Of a DNA stretch of 18,504 bases, positions 1 through 6,049 are shown one piece after another; within the stretch, counting starts at the first letter, position 1, and each line of letters opens with the position of its first letter. The DNA comes from ZC4RG30 sp964456255. GTDB lineage: Bacteria; Pseudomonadota; Gammaproteobacteria; Steroidobacterales; Steroidobacteraceae. The translations under genes and the position numbers were made by a program. The DNA lies in assembly GCA_964456255.1 (NCBI GenBank), contig CAYWDZ010000043.1:1-18504 (forward strand), read 5' to 3'. The notes below the pieces were generated by a model, which was not told the DNA's origin, searched no databases, and worked only from the letters and a program-made list of their open reading frames with translations.

Positions 1-2
1 TG

Positions 3-461
3 GCCAATGCCTCGGTCAACTACGACAGCATCGACTCCACTGGCGATGCCTACATTCTGGTCGGCGAGCAGCGCATCGAGTCGGGCGACAGTGCCGGTCT
101 TGCCACTGCATTGAAGAACGCCGGCTATCCGGCCAGCGCCGATCCGGCACACATCAACAAGCCGCTGGTGGTGCTCATCCTGTGGCTGCTGGTGGTGTAC
201 GTGACCATGGTCTATGGACCCATCGCGGCCATGCTGGTGGAGATGTTCCCCACGCGCATCCGCTACAGCTCCATGTCACTGCCCTATCACATCGGCAACG
301 GCTGGTTCGGCGGCCTGCTGCCGACCACGGCGTTCGCCATCGTGGCGCAGACCGGCAATATCTACAGCGGGCTGTGGTATCCGGTGATCGTCGCTGCCAT
401 CACGCTGGTGATCGGCATGCTGTTCGTGCGCGAGACGCACAAGAACGCGCTGCATGACTGA
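3..461 (+). CDS. MFS transporter, MHS (metabolite:H+ symporter) type, C-terminal part only
   Basis: The reading frame is open from the left edge (first full codon at base 3), so the start and most of the protein lie outside the window. About 152 residues remain. They begin with a hydrophilic stretch of roughly 50 residues, probably an extracytoplasmic loop, and continue into two or three hydrophobic helices (for example LVVLILWLLVVYVTMVYGP). The motif EMFPTRIRYSSMSLPYHIGN followed by GWFGGLLP is typical of the MHS branch of the major facilitator superfamily (ProP/KgtP/ShiA relatives), in which organic acids or osmolytes are co-transported with protons across the inner membrane. The substrate cannot be told from this fragment. 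The stop codon lies 13 bp before the start of the cytochrome P460 gene, so the two are probably co-transcribed. Confidence 0.85.
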   Translation, partial: ANASVNYDSIDSTGDAYILVGEQRIESGDSAGLATALKNAGYPASADPAHINKPLVVLILWLLVVYVTMVYGPIAAMLVEMFPTRIRYSSMSLPYHIGNGWFGGLLPTTAFAIVAQTGNIYSGLWYPVIVAAITLVIGMLFVRETHKNALHD

Positions 462-474
462 AGGGAGTTGCACC

Positions 475-1083
475 ATGCGCAGAGCATTCCTGCAGGTCAC
501 CGCGGCATTGATGCTGTTGCCTGCAGCCGCCGGCACGGTACCGGCCGCAGAACCCGGTCCGCAGTTCAATGCGCGCAATGAATTGCAAAGGCCGCAGGAT
601 TACCGCGAGTGGATGTTCCTCAGCAGCGACCTGGGGCTGACCTACGGGCCGAGTCGTTCTGCACCCGGCCAGGCACCACCCTTCAGCAATGTATTCGTGA
701 ATCCTGCGGCATATCGGGCCTTCATGAAGAGCGGCAAGTGGCCGGACGGTACGCTCTTCATCCTCGAGGTGCGCGAATCCGTCGACAACTCGGCGATCAA
801 TGCGGGTGGCCGCACCCAGGGCGCGATCCGGGCCATCGAAGCTTCGGTGAAGGATTCCACGCGCTTTCCCGACGGCGGCTGGGCCTACTTCTCGTTTGAT
901 GGCAGGCAGGGATTGCGCGAATCAGCGCCGGCCTTTGCGCGCACGGAGTCGTGCTATGACTGCCACAGCCGGCACGGCGCGGTGGAGTGGACGTTCACGC
1001 AGTTCTACCCGCAGCAGTTCGAGGTCGCGCAGAAGCTCGGTACCGTGCGCAAGGACTACGACCCCAACCTGAAGCCGGACTGA
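475..1083 (+). CDS. Cytochrome P460 family protein, periplasmic haem protein
   Basis: This 202-residue protein has a Sec signal peptide (hydrophobic core LQVTAALMLLPAAAG, cleavage near residues 24-25). A single c-type haem motif CYDCH (Cys160, Cys163, His164) sits close to the C-terminus and is followed by GAVEWTFTQFYP. This layout, with the haem motif late and an N-terminal 'SGKWPDGTLFI' segment, is that of the cytochrome P460 / haem-binding cytochrome P460 domain family. Characterised members oxidise hydroxylamine or detoxify NO using a Lys-crosslinked haem c. Lys in SGKWPDG is a possible crosslink residue, but this is not shown. The start at 475 is chosen over an upstream in-frame ATG at 454 because AAGGGAG (461-467) is a good ribosome binding site 7 nt before it and because it begins the signal peptide. 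The gene follows the MFS gene by 13 bp. Its physiological substrate is unknown. Confidence 0.85.
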   Translation: MRRAFLQVTAALMLLPAAAGTVPAAEPGPQFNARNELQRPQDYREWMFLSSDLGLTYGPSRSAPGQAPPFSNVFVNPAAYRAFMKSGKWPDGTLFILEVRESVDNSAINAGGRTQGAIRAIEASVKDSTRFPDGGWAYFSFDGRQGLRESAPAFARTESCYDCHSRHGAVEWTFTQFYPQQFEVAQKLGTVRKDYDPNLKPD

Positions 1084-1095
1084 TCCGGTCTCCTG

Positions 1096-1827
1096 CTACC
1101 TGCCGAAGGCCAGGCCTCCCGCCTTCGGACTCGGCGGCGGCATCGGCTTGCCGGTGACCGGATTCGGATAGTGATACGGCTCCACGTAGTAGCTCGGGTA
1201 GGTCAGATACACGCGGCTCGGTGGCAGATCCGGATAGGGCTGGAATTTCTCCGGGTAGGTGTTGACGATCACCTGGTCCACCCAGCCCTGCTTGTAGCCC
1301 GAATACATGTTGAACGGGCCGACGAGCTTCTTGATCTTCCACACGCCGTTCTCTTTCACGTACCAGTCTTCGTAGTAGTTGTGGCCCCAGCCGCCGGAGC
1401 TCATCACGAAGGCGATGCAGCGCGCCCGGGCGGTGACACCGTCATCCATGATGGTGGGCAGACACTGGAATTGCTGGTGGTCGATGAGCCCGCCGTCGCG
1501 CGGACCGGTCTGCTTCCCACCACCCATGCCGACGAGCATGTACTCGTACACGCGCTCCCGACCCAGGAACACACCCTTGCCGCCGATCTCAAGCGTCGAG
1601 TCGTCGGTGAACAGGTCGGAGATCGACCGCCACTGTCCCTTGTCCACGTAGTAGCCGTAGGCGTTCTGCACGATCTCCACGTCGGTCAGGTCCTGCAGCC
1701 GGGTGATGCGATCCCCCAGCGCATTGAGCTGCTTCTCGATGATGTTGAGGTCGGACGCACCCGCGGCCACTACGACCGGTGGACAAAGTGAGGCCAGTCC
1801 GAGCAGGACAATGAATGGTTTCATCAT
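1096..1827 (-). CDS. Secreted SnoaL/NTF2-like protein, single domain
   Basis: This 243-residue protein has an N-terminal signal peptide (FIVLLGLASLCPPVVVAAGA). A short coiled segment (IIEKQLNALGDRITRLQDL) follows, and then a SnoaL-type (NTF2-like) domain beginning YGYYVDKGQWRSISDLF at about residue 57, with a Trp-rich end (ENGVWKIKKL). The C-terminal tail is proline/tyrosine rich and contains YHYPNPVTGKP. The same domain plus tail occurs twice in the neighbouring upstream gene. NTF2-like folds include isomerases, hydratases and binding proteins. The expected catalytic role is not evident, and export to the periplasm is unusual for known enzymes of the fold. Two ATG codons overlap at the start (1827 and 1824), with a GGGGGAG ribosome binding site upstream that covers the end of the preceding gene. 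The spacing to that gene is 4 bp, so an operon is almost certain. Confidence 0.8.
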   Translation of the reverse strand: MMKPFIVLLGLASLCPPVVVAAGASDLNIIEKQLNALGDRITRLQDLTDVEIVQNAYGYYVDKGQWRSISDLFTDDSTLEIGGKGVFLGRERVYEYMLVGMGGGKQTGPRDGGLIDHQQFQCLPTIMDDGVTARARCIAFVMSSGGWGHNYYEDWYVKENGVWKIKKLVGPFNMYSGYKQGWVDQVIVNTYPEKFQPYPDLPPSRVYLTYPSYYVEPYHYPNPVTGKPMPPPSPKAGGLAFGR

Positions 1828-1831
1828 GGCC

Positions 1832-3229
1832 CTACTCCCCCGCCCACGGCTTGCCGGTGCCGGGATTGTTGTAGTGGTAAGGCACCACCTGCAGTTTCGG
1901 GAACGATTCGTACACCACCGTGGGCGGTTTGTCGGGCGGGAACTCGGTGCTCGGCGGATCCATCGGAATCGCCTTGCCGCCCCAGCCCGCGTTGTAGTCG
2001 CCCCAGAACGTCACGTAGTAGTGCAGCGTGCTGAACCTCCACGTGCCGTTGTCGTTCACGTATTCGTTCTCGTACACGCCGCCGCCCCACTCGCCCGTGC
2101 CATTGCGTGACAACAGCACGTCGCTGCGCCAGCGCGCTTTGGCAGTGCGGTTGTCGGCCGAGACGTGGATGATCGGTTGCACCATCACGTAGTTGTTGAG
2201 CTGTCCCGGTTCCAGCCCCGGAGGGCCTGCGAGCCCCAGCGCACGCTCGATGCGCGCATTGCCGATGTACACGCCGCTCTGGCCGAACTCCCAGCTGCCA
2301 TCCTTGCTGAACAGCGCGGCGGCCTGCTTCCACTGGCCCTTGTCGATGTAGTAACCGTACATGGCCTGCAGGTTCTCGATGGCGCGTACCGATTCGGCGC
2401 GGCCCAGCGCGAGTTCCTTCGCGTCGGCCTGTGCTTCGAGCTTGCCCAGCGCATCATCGGGACGCTTCGGGAAATCCACCGGAGGCCGGCTCTGTATGGA
2501 ACGCAGGTTCCCGTCCGCGTAGTGGTACGGCGGAATGAACACCGTCGGGAACGGTGCATAGGACACCGGCGACGGCGCATCCGGCGGAAACTCCTTCGCG
2601 ACCTTGCTCTGCCAGTTGCCCATCACGGGCTTCAACACGGCCCAGCCACCCTGGTATGGCGCCTCATAGTTCAGGTAGTAGCGCCGCGCCGCGATCTTCC
2701 ATACGCCGCCATCGTTGAGGTAATCGTCCTCGATGATGGCATCACCCCACGTGGCCTGCTCCTTGAATTGACCCAGCAGGCCCCACTCGCGCCAGCGCGC
2801 ATGCGCGCTCTTGCCATCGGCCGCGACGGTCACCACCGGCTGCAATTGCATGCGCAGGTTCAGGCGGCCGAACGGCAGGCCCGGGCCTTCCTTCATGCTG
2901 CCGCCACCATGACGCGTCAGCAGTTCCTTGATGCGCGCATTGCCCTGGTACACGCCGTCGGTGCCCCACATGAAGGTGCCGTCCTTCGTGAACAGGTCCG
3001 CGGCTTCACCGAAATAGCCCTTGTCGGTGTAGTAGCCGAAGGCACGGCCGAGTCGCTGGATCTTCGTGATCGCCTCGACGTAACTGGTCTCGGCGTCGAT
3101 GGCCGCGACGCGGGCCTTCAGCGCCGCCAGGCGCGTGGCGTCATTGCTTGCAGCCAGAGCACTGGTGCACAGGGCAACGCCCAGCGACAGACCCATGGCC
3201 AGCGACACGACTTTGCGACAAGACTTCAT
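1832..3229 (-). CDS. Secreted protein with two tandem SnoaL/NTF2-like domains
   Basis: This protein has 465 residues. The signal peptide (VVSLAMGLSLGVALCTSALA) ends near residue 26. The first SnoaL-like module starts with FGYYTDKGYFGEAADLF (about residue 61) and ends in a tail containing IPPYHYADGN. The second starts with YGYYIDKGQWKQAAALF (about residue 289) and ends in VPYHYNNPGTGKP at the C-terminus. The halves are clearly homologous to each other and to the 243-residue protein encoded 4 bp downstream, so this is an internal duplication. A longer frame reaches 3337, but the start at 3229 is preferred. It is preceded on the minus strand by GGGGGGAA and opens directly onto the signal peptide, whereas the upstream 36 residues look non-coding. 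The function is unknown. A periplasmic small-molecule binding or isomerase role is only a guess from the fold. Confidence 0.8.
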   Translation of the reverse strand: MKSCRKVVSLAMGLSLGVALCTSALAASNDATRLAALKARVAAIDAETSYVEAITKIQRLGRAFGYYTDKGYFGEAADLFTKDGTFMWGTDGVYQGNARIKELLTRHGGGSMKEGPGLPFGRLNLRMQLQPVVTVAADGKSAHARWREWGLLGQFKEQATWGDAIIEDDYLNDGGVWKIAARRYYLNYEAPYQGGWAVLKPVMGNWQSKVAKEFPPDAPSPVSYAPFPTVFIPPYHYADGNLRSIQSRPPVDFPKRPDDALGKLEAQADAKELALGRAESVRAIENLQAMYGYYIDKGQWKQAAALFSKDGSWEFGQSGVYIGNARIERALGLAGPPGLEPGQLNNYVMVQPIIHVSADNRTAKARWRSDVLLSRNGTGEWGGGVYENEYVNDNGTWRFSTLHYYVTFWGDYNAGWGGKAIPMDPPSTEFPPDKPPTVVYESFPKLQVVPYHYNNPGTGKPWAGE

Positions 3230-3336
3230 TGATTCCCCCCATCCTCGACCAGGCGCCTCGCGATTGTGCCCACCCAGGAAGGCCTTGGGTAGCCGCATTT
3301 CGTGCTCAGGGTGCCCAGTGCTAGGCTCGGCCGGCA
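3230..3336. promoter_or_regulatory. Divergent intergenic region between the SnoaL-like operon and the acyltransferase gene
   Basis: These 107 bp separate two divergent genes and must contain promoters for both. On the plus strand, TGCTAGGCT (about 3319-3327) resembles an extended -10 element and lies only 10 bp before the acyltransferase ATG, so that transcript would have a very short leader. No convincing -35 hexamer is present. On the minus strand I see only the purine-rich ribosome binding site next to 3229. No inverted repeat stands out. Confidence 0.3.
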
Positions 3337-4806
3337 ATGGAAATGCGGCCTTCCCGAATTCTGCTGGCTGTCCGGCTGCTGCTGCATGCGTTCTTCCACC
3401 GCATCGAAGTCAGCGGCCGCGATGACATCCCAGCGCGCGGCGGGGGCATCCTGGTGGCCTGGCACCCGAATGGCGTGATCGATCCCGCACTGATCCTGGC
3501 CACTTTTCCGCGCCGCGTGGCCTTTGGCGCACGTCATGGCCTCTTCGGGTTTCCGGTTCTGGGCGCTGTGATGCGCGCGATCGGCACAGTGCCCATCTAC
3601 CGGGCGCAGGACCTGCCCGGCGGCAATGAGGATGCGCGTCGCGAAGCCAACCGCGCGAGCCTGGACGCGCTGGCTGCGGCAGTGGCCGCAGGTTCCTTCG
3701 CCTCATTGTTCCCGGAAGGCTTGAGCCACGATGATCCGGGGCTGCGCGAGCTCAGGCCCGGGGTGGCACGACTCTACTATCGCGCACGCGCGCTCACGCC
3801 GGGCGACGCGCCACCTCCCGTGATCATTCCGGTCGGGCTGCATTACGACCACAAGCATGTGTATCGCTCCAAGGCGCTGGTGCGCTTTCATCCACCACTG
3901 GAACTGCCTGCCGATCTCGCGCTGACCCCGCCCGCTGACGAAAGCCCCGAGCAGGGCAAGGCGCGCATCGCCCGCCTGATGCAGCAGATCGATGCCACGC
4001 TGCAGGACGTGGTGGGCGCCACCGAGGACTGGCAGACCAACTACGCCCTGAACCGCGTGCGCAAGCTGATGCGGGCCGAGCGGGCGGCCCGGGCAGGCGC
4101 CACACCCGGGCGGCCCGCGATGCTCGAACGGACGATCGCCTTCGCACGCGTGCGCGCCGGATATCTGGCGCGCATCAGGACCCATCCTCAAACAGTGGAG
4201 CAGTTGCGCCTGCGGGTCGCGGAGTACAGCGCGGAACTCGAAGCGCTGGGCATCGATGATCACGAGCTCGACCGGAGCCCGCGCTGGGGATCGCCGTGGC
4301 TGGCGTTGCTGTTGCTGCTGCAGGCGGTGGGCGTGCTCTTCCTGCTGCCGCCCATCGTGATCGTCGGTTACCTCATCAACGCTCCGGCCGTGGTCTTGCT
4401 GGAACTGCTGGCGCGCATCGCCGCACCGAAGGTGAAGGACCGGGCCTCCGTCAAGCTGCTCGGCGGCGTGGTGTTGTTTCCTCTGACATGGACAGCGGCT
4501 GGCCTGCTGGCCATTCACCTGCGCAATGCCCCGGGAGCCGCCATGCTGCACCTGCCGCAGCAGCCCGCGCTGGTGTTTCTGTTCACCTTGGCACTGGCCG
4601 TGCTGGGCGGCATGGTGGCGCTGCGTTATCTGCGGCTGGCACGCGAGACTGCCCGCGCCGTACGCGTACGCCTCACACGCCGCTCGCAGCAAGCTGCCAT
4701 ACTGCGGCTGCGCACGGAACGTGCCGCCATCTGCGATCAACTGATTGCGCTTGGTGAGGGGCTGGAGTTGCCTGGCAACGTGCAGCCCGATGGACGAATC
4801 CACTAG
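3337..4806 (+). CDS. PlsC-type glycerolipid acyltransferase with C-terminal membrane domain
   Basis: This protein has 489 residues. The N-terminal third is a lysophospholipid (glycerolphosphate) acyltransferase domain. The acceptor motif is WHPNGVIDP (His43, Asp49), followed by GTVPIYR and FPEGLSH (residues 125-128 for FPEG). Such enzymes transfer a fatty acyl chain to glycerol-3-phosphate or lysophosphatidate at the inner membrane. The His and Asp are separated by five residues rather than the textbook four, a variant that I believe occurs in a subset of bacterial members. The middle (about 200-310) is helical and charged. Residues about 322-431 hold three hydrophobic stretches, giving a length roughly twice that of canonical PlsC (about 245). 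ATG at 3337 and 3343 are both possible, and no strong ribosome binding site separates them. The DUF502 gene follows after 36 bp. The substrate is not predictable from sequence. Confidence 0.85.
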   Translation: MEMRPSRILLAVRLLLHAFFHRIEVSGRDDIPARGGGILVAWHPNGVIDPALILATFPRRVAFGARHGLFGFPVLGAVMRAIGTVPIYRAQDLPGGNEDARREANRASLDALAAAVAAGSFASLFPEGLSHDDPGLRELRPGVARLYYRARALTPGDAPPPVIIPVGLHYDHKHVYRSKALVRFHPPLELPADLALTPPADESPEQGKARIARLMQQIDATLQDVVGATEDWQTNYALNRVRKLMRAERAARAGATPGRPAMLERTIAFARVRAGYLARIRTHPQTVEQLRLRVAEYSAELEALGIDDHELDRSPRWGSPWLALLLLLQAVGVLFLLPPIVIVGYLINAPAVVLLELLARIAAPKVKDRASVKLLGGVVLFPLTWTAAGLLAIHLRNAPGAAMLHLPQQPALVFLFTLALAVLGGMVALRYLRLARETARAVRVRLTRRSQQAAILRLRTERAAICDQLIALGEGLELPGNVQPDGRIH

Positions 4807-4842
4807 ACTTTTCGCAGCAACACGGCACTGCAGCAGGCTTTG

Positions 4843-5424
4843 ATGAAACGACTTGGCAGCATACTTCTGAAGGGGCTGGTCACCATCCTGCCCATCGGCC
4901 TCACGATCTATTTCATGTACTGGCTGGGCGTGACCACCGAGAGCGTGCTGTCGAAGCCCATCAGGGCGATCATCGACGACGCCCACTACTGGCCGGGGAT
5001 GGGCCTGATCACCGGGTTCGTGCTGCTGTTCCTGGTCGGGCTTGCAGTCAATGCATTCCTGGTGCGGCGCGTGCTCGCCCTCGGTGAGGAATGGCTGTTG
5101 CGCGTACCGGTGGTCAAGACCGTGTACGCCGCGATCCGCGACATGACGCGGCTGGTCAACACCAACAAGAAGAAGAGTGATCTCGACCGCGTCGTCACCA
5201 TCGAGTTCGGCCCCGGCAAACTGATCGGCTTCGTGACCCAGGAGCACGCGAATGAACTGGGCATCGGTGGCGGCGATGATCTGGTCGCGGTGTATCTGCC
5301 CATGAGTTACCAGATCGGCGGCTACACGCTGTACCTGCCGCGCAAATACCTCACCGAGACGGATCTGACCGTCGAGCAGGCCATGCGCATTGTGCTGACA
5401 GGCGGCGTGCAGGGCAGCAAGTAG
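4843..5424 (+). CDS. DUF502 family inner-membrane protein
   Basis: This 193-residue protein opens with two transmembrane helices (about residues 6-28, ending near YFMYWLGV, and about 53-74, GLITGFVLLFLVGLAVNAFLV). A soluble C-terminal domain follows, containing RVPVVKTVYAAIRDM, IEFGPGKLIGFVT and VYLPMSYQIGGYTLYLPR. These motifs and the length are diagnostic for DUF502, a family widespread in proteobacteria with no established biochemical role. Related plant proteins (LCV/COV-like) influence vascular patterning, which does not help here. A TTG at 4840 sits directly upstream of the ATG at 4843. The ATG is taken as the start, with a weak CAGG ribosome binding site at 4834-4837. The gene is close behind the acyltransferase and may share its transcript, but a functional link is only inferred. 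Confidence 0.9.
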   Translation: MKRLGSILLKGLVTILPIGLTIYFMYWLGVTTESVLSKPIRAIIDDAHYWPGMGLITGFVLLFLVGLAVNAFLVRRVLALGEEWLLRVPVVKTVYAAIRDMTRLVNTNKKKSDLDRVVTIEFGPGKLIGFVTQEHANELGIGGGDDLVAVYLPMSYQIGGYTLYLPRKYLTETDLTVEQAMRIVLTGGVQGSK

Positions 5425-5430
5425 GGGCAA

Positions 5431-5445
5431 TGCGAACCGTTCGCA
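5431..5445. promoter_or_regulatory. 15-bp near-perfect palindrome between DUF502 and the Met-rich copper gene
   Basis: TGCGAACCGTTCGCA has 7-bp arms around a single central base. It begins 6 bp after the DUF502 stop and lies 55 bp before the GTG of the next gene. It could be an operator for that gene, or a weak hairpin ending the previous transcript, but no T-tract follows. The outer half-site TGCGA recalls, but does not match, the TGCGAC arms of the two inverted repeats around the two-component genes. Confidence 0.4.
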
Positions 5446-5464
5446 GTCCAGTCACCCATCGCGC

Positions 5465-5493
5465 TTGGTGAAGACGACAACGTTCGGTACCCT
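5465..5493 (+). promoter_or_regulatory. Possible weak promoter of the Met-rich DUF2946-type gene
   Basis: TTGGTG (5465-5470) and TACCCT (5488-5493) are separated by 17 bp. Each hexamer matches the sigma-70 consensus at only three positions. If it is used, transcription would begin at about the GTG start codon (5500), which would make the mRNA nearly leaderless. This would fit the lack of a visible ribosome binding site there. The call is weak. Confidence 0.25.
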
Positions 5494-5499
5494 GAGATT

Positions 5500-5955
5500 G
5501 TGAGAAGCCGTGTTGCAATCCGGTTGGCGCGCAATCCGTTGCTGGCAGCGTTGTTGCTGGCAACGTTCCTGGCTCGCGCGCTGATCCCGGCGGGGTTCAT
5601 GGCGGGCCCGCATGGCCTGATGCTGTGCCCGGGCCACGCGCCAGCCACCCCTGCCATGGTGCACGACATGTCCGGGATGGACATGAGCGGCATGGACATG
5701 AGCGGCATGGACATGTCGGGAATGCACATGCACGCCAGCGATGCCGGGCATGGCGCGCCGACACCCGATGAGAATCGGCCGGAAGTCTGTCCGTTTGCAG
5801 CCGCAGCCACGGCCATGGTGGCATTCCACGCACCCGTTGCGGTGGTCCACAGTCACTTCCTCTCGACCGAGCTCATCCTTCCTGCCCAGCCCGTTGTTCC
5901 TCGCGGCACGATCGTGCCAACCCGCCTGCCTCGCGGGCCGCCCCTCTACTCCTGA
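5500..5955 (+). CDS. DUF2946-type small protein with Met/His-rich repeat, copper-associated
   Basis: This 151-residue protein begins with GTG (5500). The N-terminal hydrophobic stretch NPLLAALLLATFLARALIPA is followed by GFMAGPHGLMLCPGH. The later CPFAAAATAMVAFHAP gives the cysteine pattern seen in DUF2946 proteins, which are often encoded next to TonB-dependent copper receptors. Between the two cysteine segments lies a Met/His-rich region (HDM, then DMSGM four times, then HMHASDAGH), a typical soft-metal ligand composition suited to Cu(I). It probably sits in or across the inner membrane with the Met-rich loop in the periplasm. The copper receptor gene follows on the same strand after 94 bp, so co-expression is likely. 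The exact family assignment rests on remembered motifs. No ribosome binding site is obvious at the GTG. Confidence 0.7.
   Translation: MRSRVAIRLARNPLLAALLLATFLARALIPAGFMAGPHGLMLCPGHAPATPAMVHDMSGMDMSGMDMSGMDMSGMHMHASDAGHGAPTPDENRPEVCPFAAAATAMVAFHAPVAVVHSHFLSTELILPAQPVVPRGTIVPTRLPRGPPLYS
5665..5724 (+). repeat. Four tandem 15-bp repeats encoding (DMSGM)4
   Basis: Four consecutive 15-bp units (5665-5679, 5680-5694, 5695-5709, 5710-5724) each encode Asp-Met-Ser-Gly-Met. Units 2 and 3 are identical (GACATGAGCGGCATG). Units 1 and 4 differ only in the Ser, Gly and Met-preceding bases. The repeat keeps the reading frame, so copy-number change by slippage would lengthen or shorten the metal-binding segment without a frameshift. 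Confidence 0.9.
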
Positions 5956-6049
5956 TTCGACACCAGATCGGAAGCCCCTGGGCTTCTGGATTGCGGACTC
6001 GCCCCGGTGCGAGGACCCGCATTGATCGCTATTCATCAGGAGTATTGCC
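5956..6049 (+). promoter_or_regulatory. Leader region of the copper receptor with two small hairpins
   Basis: These 94 bp hold GAAGCC-CCTG-GGCTTC (5971-5986) and CTCGC-CCCGGT-GCGAG (5998-6013), each a perfect but short stem. Neither is followed by a T-tract, so they are not convincing terminators. No clear sigma-70 promoter was recognised. The region ends in AGGAG (6038-6042), a strong ribosome binding site 7 nt before the TTG at 6050. This is the main reason for preferring that non-ATG start. Confidence 0.4.

Noticed and set aside
3230..3337. Longer N-terminus (36 more residues) for the two-domain SnoaL-like protein
   Set aside because: The internal ATG at 3229 has a purine-rich ribosome binding site and opens directly onto a signal peptide. 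The extension would bury the signal sequence.
3703..5430. Long open frame on the minus strand, opposite the acyltransferase and DUF502 genes
   Set aside because: Its translation is low in hydrophobic order, rich in Gln/His/Arg and without recognisable motifs. The plus-strand genes have clear family motifs, so it is an antisense shadow caused by high GC content.
5971..5986. GAAGCC-CCTG-GGCTTC hairpin as an intrinsic terminator of the DUF2946-type gene, or as a riboswitch
   Set aside because: It has only a six-base stem and no T-tract, and the 94-bp leader lacks conserved elements of any riboswitch class I recognise.
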